A stretch of DNA of 16,962 bases from Candidatus Thorarchaeota archaeon (lineage in GTDB: Archaea; Asgardarchaeota; Thorarchaeia; Thorarchaeales; Thorarchaeaceae), in the NCBI GenBank assembly GCA_016839245.1, contig JAEOUN010000031.1, positions 1-16,962 of the forward strand, written 5' to 3'. The notes beneath the pieces were generated by a model, which ran no database searches, had not been told where the DNA came from, and saw only the letters and a program-made list of their open reading frames with translations. The position numbers and the translations under genes are program-made. Positions 7,060-12,348 of this stretch are shown here, one piece after another; position 1 is the first letter of the stretch; every line of letters begins with the position of its first letter.

Positions 7060-7890
7060 TTAAGCCATGTCATCCTTGTACGGCCTCAATCCGTGTATCA
7101 ATGGTGTAGATGCAATATAATCTATTTTTAGATCAGGAAATTCCAGACTGATAATATCACGCAGGCGCTTCATTCCTGGATCTTCTGTCACAAAGGCACC
7201 AAGTTCTATGATATTCATCCCTTCTTCATTTGCTAAGAGTCTAACCTCTGGTGCTAGCTCTCCAGTAATTAATGTGGAAATATCCTGTCTTCTTGCATTC
7301 ATGATGTCAGGAATATCGACAACATTTCCTGCAATGACCAAAATATCACCCACCTCGTCATCAAAATCGCCACAGAACACTACATTACTTAGATTCATCT
7401 TTGATGCGATGTAATTTGCAAATCCTGAATGATTCTTGACTCCCGGTGGTTTACAGATTCTACCAATTGGAGCTAGTTGCCCGTAATCACTCTCTGTTGT
7501 GAATTCTCCAATCTTTTCCAATGAGAGATGTTGCATAAATGCATCAGCGATTCCATCTCGAGCACTCAACCATCCACTACCCATAGTATAGGTTGAGATG
7601 TAGTTTTTTACTAATAGTCGTATACGAACAAGATCTAATCCCGTTAATCTGTCAATTGCAAAGGGAAAGAGTGGGCGATAGGTTACAAGGAGATTAGATT
7701 TATCTTGTGAAGCCTTTGTCACTACCCGTGCTGATGGATAGGTAGCTATGAGCACTCTATTTATAGTCGTGTTGGATTGTTCCGTTTCTGTCTGCGGTCC
7801 CACTTCTACTCTACTTTCATGACCTTGAAGAGTCATTTCTATTGGAGCAAGCTGTTGAAACCGTTTAATAATCTGGAGTAGATTGGTCAT
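7060..7890 (-). CDS. NIF3-family (DUF34) protein with degenerate metal site
   Basis: 276 aa with clear NIF3/YbgI architecture. N-terminal half: INRVLIAT (43-50), NLLVTYRPL (66-74), IRLLVKNYIST (90-100), RDGIADAF (111-118). C-terminal half: TGELAPEVRLLANEEGMNII (209-228), GAFVTEDPG (231-239). NIF3 proteins are toroidal hexamers with a two-metal centre; their biochemical role is unsettled despite the label GTP cyclohydrolase I type 2. Here the ligands are mostly gone: the usual HHP is Y71-R72-P, the usual HTNLD stretch is replaced (about GSGWL, 104-108), and the GHxxxE is G231-A232...E236, keeping only the Glu. The fold is thus likely kept without a normal metal centre. The frame opens at TTG 7920; ATG 7890 is chosen from GAGG-like sequence upstream and the family start. 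It lies downstream of the charge-segregated protein gene on the same strand (91-bp gap), and convergent with the DUF89 gene. Confidence 0.8.
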   Translation of the reverse strand: MTNLLQIIKRFQQLAPIEMTLQGHESRVEVGPQTETEQSNTTINRVLIATYPSARVVTKASQDKSNLLVTYRPLFPFAIDRLTGLDLVRIRLLVKNYISTYTMGSGWLSARDGIADAFMQHLSLEKIGEFTTESDYGQLAPIGRICKPPGVKNHSGFANYIASKMNLSNVVFCGDFDDEVGDILVIAGNVVDIPDIMNARRQDISTLITGELAPEVRLLANEEGMNIIELGAFVTEDPGMKRLRDIISLEFPDLKIDYIASTPLIHGLRPYKDDMA

Positions 7891-7981
7891 ATTCCTAACT
7901 TCCTCTTCAACACATTGCAATTAGCCTTTAGATGTAAATATGACTTATTTTTTTGCATATTTATCTGTTGAAACTTCCAAC

Positions 7982-8353
7982 TTAGTCCTCTTCAATTTCA
8001 TCTGCGGGTTCTTCTATTTCCTCATCTGACTCAAGCTCTTCATCCATGTCTTCGTCATATGAATAGAGGTCGTCAAGTTCCTCATCAATTTCCTCAATCT
8101 CAGGTTCTTCTTCAATGACCTCGAGTTCTGGCTCTTTCTCCTTCTTTTTGTCTTCTTTCTTTGCTTTTTCCTTTTTCTCAGTCTTCTTAACGCCAGTCTT
8201 CTTTTCTGCTCTTGAACCCTGTTTCTTTATTTTCCAGTATTCCGTTCTCACAGATCTCTTCTTACCCATTGTCTTATAGTCGATCTGCTCAGGGTTTTGA
8301 GTCTTCATGAGTCTTGTTCTTTCACGTTTGAGAGCTATCTCTTTCTTGGTCAT
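7982..8353 (-). CDS. Charge-segregated low-complexity protein, function unknown
   Basis: 123 aa, not recognised. Residues 1-75 are strongly basic, with Lys-rich runs (for example KKTGVKKTEKKEKAKKEDKK near 52-71). Residues 76-123 are almost continuous Glu/Asp with a single aromatic patch (LYSYDEDMDEEL). The N-terminal 45 residues (KEIALKRERTRLMKTQNPEQ and a YWKIKKQGSR segment) are less simple and may form a nucleic-acid-binding helix. There is no signal peptide or membrane helix. Basic/acidic bipolar proteins of this size are often nucleic-acid or histone-interacting; that is only a guess. Start ATG 8353 has GGTGA about 7 nt upstream, and a good TATA box (minus strand, 8395-8402) supports it as an expressed gene. 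Codon use is that of a real reading frame, and the acidic tail is not an artefact of a simple DNA repeat (codons GAA, GAG, GAT and GAC are mixed). Confidence 0.72.
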   Translation of the reverse strand: MTKKEIALKRERTRLMKTQNPEQIDYKTMGKKRSVRTEYWKIKKQGSRAEKKTGVKKTEKKEKAKKEDKKKEKEPELEVIEEEPEIEEIDEELDDLYSYDEDMDEELESDEEIEEPADEIEED

Positions 8354-8394
8354 CGACTATCACCATTGCTTTCTCTGCGAGTGCTCTCTCTTTG

Positions 8395-8402
8395 TTTTAT
8401 AA
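8395..8402 (-). promoter_or_regulatory. TATA box of the charge-segregated protein gene
   Basis: TTATAAAA on the minus strand, about 42-49 bp before the ATG at 8353. The predicted transcript start is near 8370, leaving a leader of about 18 nt with the GGTGA site. It sits in the 142-bp divergent gap shared with the ribbon-helix-helix regulator gene, whose own TATA-like TTTATC lies near 8464-8470. Confidence 0.6.
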
Positions 8403-8495
8403 CTGTGTCGTAAGAGCAGAAGGCAAGGCTTTTGTCCTTGATTCTATTACGTTATCATACTGCTTTATCAAATCAGTATACTTGGAGTTGTATGA

Positions 8496-9017
8496 ATGGC
8501 TAAGAAGAAAGATGAAGATTCTATTAGCATCCGATTGCGCATTGAAAAAGATCTTTTGAACAGGATTGATATGATTGCAGGTGAGCGTGGCAGACAATGG
8601 TTCATAAGTGATGCCATCAAATGGCGGCTTGATGAAGAACTTCCTCCAATGTTCTTTGAATTATCTGATGAGATAAAGCAATTAAAAGCACGAGTTGAGC
8701 ATCTTGAAACAGCACGGCAGACAAACATATTTTTTGGAAATTTGAATGATGTTGTAAAGAAGAAAATATGCCGCGATGACTTGGATCAGAAATTACTCTC
8801 ACTATTTGTTGAAACTGATGGTTGGACAACGCCTGAATTAGCTGAGCGCCTACTGGACGATATTGACAAGCGTCGGACTATTCTAGATCGAATTGATAGA
8901 CTTAACAGCCGCGCAATTGAGCATATTGGAAAACCGATATTGCAATATCAGAAGGGTTTTGTCCACAATAAACGAGGTGCTTGGTGGCTTACTGATCCCT
9001 CAGTAATTCTTTCCTAG
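8496..9017 (+). CDS. Ribbon-helix-helix regulator with C-terminal winged-helix-like region
   Basis: 173-aa probable transcription factor. Residues 8-48 fit a ribbon-helix-helix fold: strand DSISIRLRIEK, helix DLLNRIDMIAGERGR, turn and helix WFISDAIKWRLDEE. Residues 54-76 (ELSDEIKQLKARVEHLETAR) are a short coiled coil. The C-terminal part (about 95-173) looks like a winged helix: LLSLFVETDGW, helix TTPELAERLL, helix KRRTILDRIDRLNSR, then a hairpin ending RGAWWLTD. Two DNA-binding parts in one chain would suit a regulator that recognises a composite site, but the C-terminal call is by pattern only. Start ATG 8496 has GGAG at 8484-8487 (spacing 8). It is divergent from the charge-segregated protein gene and 47 bp upstream of tRNA-Arg(CCG); shared control of the 8354-8495 gap is possible. 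Confidence 0.75.
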   Translation: MAKKKDEDSISIRLRIEKDLLNRIDMIAGERGRQWFISDAIKWRLDEELPPMFFELSDEIKQLKARVEHLETARQTNIFFGNLNDVVKKKICRDDLDQKLLSLFVETDGWTTPELAERLLDDIDKRRTILDRIDRLNSRAIEHIGKPILQYQKGFVHNKRGAWWLTDPSVILS

Positions 9018-9035
9018 GATGGTTAGAACAAATTC

Positions 9036-9042
9036 TTTAAGA
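9036..9042 (+). promoter_or_regulatory. TATA-like box of tRNA-Arg(CCG)
   Basis: TTTAAGA ends 22 bp before the first tRNA base (9065), the usual archaeal TATA position for a tRNA transcribed with little or no leader. Confidence 0.5.
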
Positions 9043-9064
9043 TACTCTTTCCATCTGAAGTCTT

Positions 9065-9142
9065 GGGGCCGTAGTCTAGCTTGGATAAGGCACCAGCCTC
9101 CGGAGTTGGGTATCCCCGGTTCAAATCCGGGCGGTCCCGCCA
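9065..9142 (+). tRNA. tRNA-Arg (anticodon CCG)
   Basis: Complete cloverleaf. Acceptor stem GGGGCCG (9065-9071) pairs with CGGTCCC (9132-9138) with one G-T pair; D stem GTCT/AGGC; anticodon stem CCAGC (9093-9097)/GTTGG (9105-9109); loop CTCCGGA (9098-9104) with anticodon CCG at 9100-9102, decoding CGG. The variable loop has 5 nt; the T arm is CCCGG-TTCAAAT-CCGGG. C35 is present, as expected for arginine identity. The 3' CCA is encoded (9140-9142). No intron. It differs from the tRNA-Arg at 9783 at only about five positions, including the first anticodon base. Confidence 0.96.
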
Positions 9143-9162
9143 TCTCTCATTCTCAATCGGAG

Positions 9163-9169
9163 TTTATAA
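9163..9169 (+). promoter_or_regulatory. TATA box of the first small paralog gene
   Basis: TTTATAA, 41-47 bp before ATG 9210, leaving a leader with GAGGT at 9198-9202. This suggests the small gene is transcribed separately from the tRNA. Confidence 0.5.
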
Positions 9170-9209
9170 GATGTATTTCAGCAATGAAATATGACATGAG
9201 GTATCAATT

Positions 9210-9416
9210 ATGAGTGTTATTGGAGAACCCGCCTCGTCCGAAGAGAAAGTAGTTGCTCGGTTTACAAAATATCTCAATGGTCCTATGGGAAAGACCGTTC
9301 TTGAGAATCTGGCAGAAGGAGAGAGCTTTATTCTTCAGACTTCTGAGCATACCCTTCGCATAACAAAGAGAAATGACCGAGCTGTAGTAAAACCTCTCCC
9401 GTTTTCACTCAATTAA
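9210..9416 (+). CDS. Small protein, paralog of the next gene, function unknown
   Basis: 68 aa, not recognised. It has no membrane segment, cysteine or signal peptide. It shares a clear pattern with the protein of the following gene: RFxKYxN, then LxxLxEGES near the middle, then a Glu, a hydrophobic strand and KRNDRAVV near residues 53-60. Predicted layout is one helix followed by two or three strands. Start ATG 9210 has GAGGT 7 nt upstream and a TATA box at 9163-9169, so the frame is well supported. It lies between two tRNA-Arg genes. The conserved EGES and N-x-RAVV blocks are candidates for the functional surface, but no activity can be inferred. Confidence 0.75.
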   Translation: MSVIGEPASSEEKVVARFTKYLNGPMGKTVLENLAEGESFILQTSEHTLRITKRNDRAVVKPLPFSLN

Positions 9417-9497
9417 TTATAAATCCATCATATTGTATAGATTTACCATTTTATTTTAATTAGGATTTCATCTAAACGGCTCTTGATAGTGGTCGCT

Positions 9498-9719
9498 ATG
9501 AAGGAGACTCATGGGATCATAGATGAGCATGCAAAAGAGATGACCTCTAGATTTGAAAAATACATCAATAGTGAACCTGCGCGACGTACTTTGGATGCAT
9601 TAGAGGAAGGTGAATCTATTACTATTGAGAACACAGAAGTTATTCTCAAAGTCCAGAAGAAGAATGGTCGTGCTGTGGTTGATTTTATTGGGTATATTCA
9701 TGATAAAGAAAAAATGTAA
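9498..9719 (+). CDS. Small protein, paralog of the preceding gene, function unknown
   Basis: 73 aa from ATG 9498. It aligns without gaps over about 45 residues with the preceding protein: SRFEKYIN (16-23), LEEGESITIEN (35-45), KKNGRAVV (54-61). The tail differs (a short lysine-ending tail after DFIGYIHD). The frame opens at TTG 9483, giving a 5-residue hydrophobic extension; ATG 9498 is chosen because it starts just before the aligned region, but no good ribosome binding site precedes either. AT-rich TATA-like stretches are present at 9419-9424 (TATAAA) and around 9448-9462. It ends 63 bp before tRNA-Arg(GCG). Divergence from its neighbour suggests an old duplication, not a recent copy. Confidence 0.72.
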   Translation: MKETHGIIDEHAKEMTSRFEKYINSEPARRTLDALEEGESITIENTEVILKVQKKNGRAVVDFIGYIHDKEKM

Positions 9720-9753
9720 GACTTCGCTTCATTTCAGGATTCTAACGAAGACT

Positions 9754-9760
9754 CTATAAG
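9754..9760 (+). promoter_or_regulatory. TATA box of tRNA-Arg(GCG)
   Basis: CTATAAG ends 22 bp before the first tRNA base (9783), the same spacing as the TATA-like box of the other tRNA-Arg gene. Confidence 0.6.
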
Positions 9761-9782
9761 TCAAACTTGGTTTCCCGACATT

Positions 9783-9860
9783 GGGGCCGTAGTCTAGCTT
9801 GGATAAGGCGCCAGCCTGCGGAGTTGGTATTCCCCGGTTCAAATCCGGGCGGTCCCGCCA
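9783..9860 (+). tRNA. tRNA-Arg (anticodon GCG)
   Basis: Complete cloverleaf. Acceptor GGGGCCG (9783-9789)/CGGTCCC (9850-9856); D stem GTCT/AGGC; anticodon stem CCAGC (9811-9815)/GTTGG (9823-9827); loop CTGCGGA (9816-9822) with anticodon GCG at 9818-9820, decoding CGC and CGT. Variable loop TATTC; T arm CCCGG-TTCAAAT-CCGGG. CCA is encoded (9858-9860). It differs from the tRNA-Arg(CCG) gene 718 bp upstream at base 26, anticodon base 34 and three variable-loop bases. Confidence 0.96.
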
Positions 9861-9873
9861 CACATTATATCTG

Positions 9874-9881
9874 TTTTTTTT
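9874..9881 (+). terminator. T8 run after tRNA-Arg(GCG)
   Basis: Eight consecutive T 13 bp after the encoded CCA, followed by further T-rich sequence. This is the typical intrinsic terminator of archaeal RNA polymerase. Confidence 0.65.
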
Positions 9882-9916
9882 ATTTCTGTGGTCTCTACAA
9901 GAAGCTTAAATGCAAT

Positions 9917-9923
9917 TATAAAA
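9917..9923 (+). promoter_or_regulatory. TATA box of the M24-fold protein gene
   Basis: TATAAAA-type box (9916-9923), which predicts a transcript start near 9943-9948 and a 30-40 nt leader before the start at 9979 or 9985. Confidence 0.5.
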
Positions 9924-9978
9924 TGGCCGAGAGTGCAACAAATGGCTCACCTCAGTTGCTTAAACTCCTTGAGATGTT

Positions 9979-11115
9979 ATGATTATGCAATTTACACCAC
10001 AACGTCTGGAACGTGTCTATCGTTCGATGCGACGAGAAGAGATTGATGCACTTGTTGTTACACGTCGTCAGGATGTTCAGTACCTTACAGGACATCTAGG
10101 AACAGGTCATAATGCGCCAATAGGATGCGTGATTACTGAAGGTTCGCTACCTCACCTAATAGTTTCTGACGCTCAAGAGGCTTCAATGGCAAGTGAAACA
10201 ATCTTGGGCACTGTCCGTCCCTTCACACTGTCCTCGTCAATAGAAGAAGAATTCAGACCATACAATCGGTCCTATTGGGAAGAGATAGTGCGGTCTCTTA
10301 CTGAGCTTAACAAATCAAAAGGAATGATTGGCCTACAACTAGATTGGCTATCAGTACGAGACCATGAAGTCATCAAGACACTTCTTCCAGAAGCGGGATT
10401 CAAGGATTTTTCGCAGGCTTTGTGGCGATTGCGACACATTAAGGATGCAGCTGAAATAGATGCAATTTGTCAAGCAGTCAATGTTGCAGAGATTGGCGTC
10501 CGCACAGCTCTTGAGATTGTAGCTTCAGGAAAATCTGAAGATGAAGCATCTTTAGAGATTGAGGTTGCAATGAGAGGTGCAGGTGGACAAAAGCGCGGCA
10601 TCCGTGCAGCAGTCCTATCTGCAGACCATGCAAGATTTCATTTTGCTCAACCAGGACCGACTAGAATCCAAAATACCGATTTTGTTGTCCTTGATATCAC
10701 TGTGAGTCACTCTGGATATTTTGCTGAGGTTACTCGGACAATCCATCTTGGAAAACCCACTGATAGTCAGAGAAAACTCTTTGATTATATCTTGAATGTT
10801 ATGAAGATTGCTGAAAAAGAAATGACGCCTGACCTTGGTATTGACGATTTGATGGTTCGTATTCTTAAACGGGCAGGGAAATCGTACCCGCAAACTACCC
10901 TCATACGACCAATTGGAAGCTCAATTGGTCTCGATTTAAGTGAGCCACCATTTATCTCTGAAGGAAGTCAATACTCTTTGAGAGAGGGAATGGTCTTTGC
11001 TTTGAATCCAACAGGGTATATTCCTGATGTGGGTTGTGTGAAGATTGCAGATGTCTACCATGTAAAATCTGACTGTGTTGAGAATCTTGGTTCTTTAGCT
11101 CGTGAGACCTTATGA
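9979..11115 (+). CDS. M24 (creatinase/aminopeptidase P fold) protein with lost metal ligands
   Basis: 378 aa with the two-domain layout of Xaa-Pro dipeptidases: creatinase N-terminal domain (about 8-150, YRSMRREEIDALVVTRRQDV...YLTG) and pita-bread C-terminal domain (about 155-375, RHIKDAAEIDAI onward). Active M24 peptidases hold two metals through Asp, Asp, His, Glu and Glu. Here the first Asp is kept (D239 in VVLDIT), the second is E250 (GYFAEVTRT), the His of GHGIG is S314 (PIGSSIGL), the first Glu is N343 (FALNPTGY) and the last is A357 (CVKIADVY). Ordinary dimetal peptidase activity is therefore unlikely; creatinase and the Spt16 N-domain are precedents for metal-free use of this fold. 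H221 in ARFHFAQP remains as in the usual substrate-binding His motif. Start is ATG 9979 or ATG 9985; GAG at 9971-9973 allows either. The stop codon abuts that of the next, convergent gene with no base between. Confidence 0.85.
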   Translation: MIMQFTPQRLERVYRSMRREEIDALVVTRRQDVQYLTGHLGTGHNAPIGCVITEGSLPHLIVSDAQEASMASETILGTVRPFTLSSSIEEEFRPYNRSYWEEIVRSLTELNKSKGMIGLQLDWLSVRDHEVIKTLLPEAGFKDFSQALWRLRHIKDAAEIDAICQAVNVAEIGVRTALEIVASGKSEDEASLEIEVAMRGAGGQKRGIRAAVLSADHARFHFAQPGPTRIQNTDFVVLDITVSHSGYFAEVTRTIHLGKPTDSQRKLFDYILNVMKIAEKEMTPDLGIDDLMVRILKRAGKSYPQTTLIRPIGSSIGLDLSEPPFISEGSQYSLREGMVFALNPTGYIPDVGCVKIADVYHVKSDCVENLGSLARETL

Positions 11116-11640
11116 TCATGTTGATACTTGCCAGCGTTTTAGCTTCTGAAAGACTTGACTCATTGATTCAGCTATGACCATATGTGTTTCCACTTCTTCT
11201 CGTGACAGTTCACGAATCTGAGCAGCTGGTACTCCTGAATTAAGAGTTCGCGGTGGAATGACAACATTAGCTGGCACTATACTTCCTGCAGTAAGTATGA
11301 CTCCTTCACCAAGAGTTGCTCCATCAAAGACTACGCACCCCTCACCAATATTTGTGTTATCTCCAACATAGACGCCATGAACGACTGCAGCAGTTCCAAT
11401 AATGACATTATTTCCAATAATAGCTGGATTCTCCTCACTATGGGCGTGAATTACTGCACTATCTTGGATACATGTTTTTTCTCCAATTCTTACTGAAGAT
11501 TGATCGCCACGGATTACTGCCCCTGGCCATATACTAGCTTTCGGGCCTACATCGACATCTCCGACTACTGTAGCTTGTGGGCTTACAAATGCCTTAGCAT
11601 CTATCTTGGGGGATTTATCTCCAAATGGTAGTACTGGCAT
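11116..11640 (-). CDS. Gamma-carbonic-anhydrase-like hexapeptide-repeat protein
   Basis: 174-aa left-handed beta-helix protein of the gamma-class carbonic anhydrase (CamH/YrdA-like) family; active members hydrate CO2 with a metal bound by three His between subunits of a trimer. Hexapeptide repeats run from about residue 12 to 128 (for example ATVVGDVDVGPKASIWPGAVIRGD). Conserved R44 and D46 (IRGD), Q59 and D60 (IQDSAVIH) are present. Of the three metal ligands, H65 (VIHAH) and H88 (VVHG) remain, but the first His of the usual GHxxxxHG pair is T83 (IGTAAVVHG). The enzyme may therefore be inactive, bind metal differently, or be an acyltransferase-like relative. The C-terminal helix (145-170, REEVETHMVIAESMSQVFQK) is typical. 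Start ATG 11640 follows AGAGGT by about 7 nt. It follows the thioredoxin gene on the same strand after 75 bp. Confidence 0.88.
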   Translation of the reverse strand: MPVLPFGDKSPKIDAKAFVSPQATVVGDVDVGPKASIWPGAVIRGDQSSVRIGEKTCIQDSAVIHAHSEENPAIIGNNVIIGTAAVVHGVYVGDNTNIGEGCVVFDGATLGEGVILTAGSIVPANVVIPPRTLNSGVPAAQIRELSREEVETHMVIAESMSQVFQKLKRWQVST

Positions 11641-11715
11641 GTTTCTTACCTCTCTATTATTGACAGAATATTTCTACCTCGATATCTAATAAAACATAAT
11701 ATGATATTTAGAATG

Positions 11716-12090
11716 CTAGGTCCTCTTTAGAAGAGTTTCAATAACATACTCAAAATGTTCAATTGGTCTAAGACCAACAAGACGATCAACAACTGTCACT
11801 TCTGATGAATTCGGATTTGGAATCTGTAACTCTGCAGGCTTTCCCTCAAAGAAAATGAGAACACATGGGATACCCCTGATTTCCTTCTCTCTTGCATACT
11901 CTTGGTGATTATCTGTATTTACTTTCAAAAAGCCAATTTCAGTGTCATTCTTGTATTTTTCATCAAGCTCTTCAAGTATTGGACCAAGTGCTTTGCAAGG
12001 ATAACACCAAGGTGCCCAACAATCGACGAAAAGTAATCTTGTTTTTGTTATAGCTTTTGCTATTTCTTCTGGAGTCACATCTCTGACCAT
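11716..12090 (-). CDS. Thioredoxin-family protein, CYPC active site
   Basis: 124-aa single thioredoxin domain, cytoplasmic (no signal peptide). Active site WAPWCYPCK has redox cysteines C29 and C32. The central VNTDNHQEYAREKEIRGIPC segment holds the cis-proline P75, followed by C76 where most thioredoxins have Thr. A further cysteine C24 sits five residues before the CxxC (FVDCWAPWC), as in the other thioredoxin of the window. An insertion (PAELQIPNPNSSEV, about 85-98) replaces the usual short hairpin before the conserved Gly. Dithiol-disulfide exchange is the expected reaction; the Tyr-Pro dipeptide differs from the Gly-Pro of standard thioredoxin and may shift redox potential. The frame is open to ATG 12114, but that codon lacks a ribosome binding site, whereas ATG 12090 has GGTG 8-9 nt upstream and fits the domain start. 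A palindrome at 12183-12196 lies upstream. Confidence 0.88.
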   Translation of the reverse strand: MVRDVTPEEIAKAITKTRLLFVDCWAPWCYPCKALGPILEELDEKYKNDTEIGFLKVNTDNHQEYAREKEIRGIPCVLIFFEGKPAELQIPNPNSSEVTVVDRLVGLRPIEHFEYVIETLLKRT

Positions 12091-12182
12091 GGATTTAGCA
12101 CCATGAAAAAGCATTACAACGGTGGCTATGAATGTTGCTGACTACAACTCACAGCTTGGCAAATGTTTTTACAATTTACAAT

Positions 12183-12196
12183 CCACAATCTTGTGG
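12183..12196. promoter_or_regulatory. Palindrome upstream of thioredoxin gene, operator candidate
   Basis: CCACAATCTTGTGG: perfect 6-bp arms around a 2-bp centre, 93 bp upstream of ATG 12090 in the gap between the two thioredoxin genes. The plus-strand sequence before it contains related short direct repeats (TTTACAA twice, then TCCACAA). A regulator site is plausible; an RNA hairpin is also possible. Confidence 0.4.
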
Positions 12197-12312
12197 TAAA
12201 GCCCATTTTTTAACTAATTTCACACTAGCCAATTCACGAAATAGATACGAAAATCAACAAAGTTCTATCAAAAAGTAATATGGCAAACAAGATTAAAATA
12301 AGCAGAAAGAGC

Positions 12313-12330
12313 AGGGGAAAGAATTCCCCT
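12313..12330 (-). terminator. Hairpin terminator of the CMPC thioredoxin gene
   Basis: AGGGGAA (12313-12319) and TTCCCCT (12324-12330) form a perfect 7-bp stem with a 4-nt loop, about 19 bp after the thioredoxin stop codon (minus strand). The downstream minus-strand sequence is T-rich, including a TTTT run. This suggests the two thioredoxin genes are mainly transcribed separately. Confidence 0.6.
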
Positions 12331-12348
12331 ATTCAATCAACAGACTGG

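Noticed and set aside
9019..9213. Reading frame running through tRNA-Arg(CCG), and a similar one through tRNA-Arg(GCG) at 9767-9982
   Set aside because: Both are explained by the tRNA genes; the encoded peptides are similar only because the tRNAs are.
9065..9860. Integrated element using the tRNA-Arg genes as attachment site
   Set aside because: No integrase or mobile gene is present, the repeats are whole tRNAs with their own promoters, and only two small paralogous genes lie between.
9923..9982. 19-codon reading frame overlapping the M24-like start by ATGA, as a possible leader peptide
   Set aside because: Its ATG overlaps the TATA box (9916-9923), so a transcript from that promoter would start downstream of it; no ribosome binding site.
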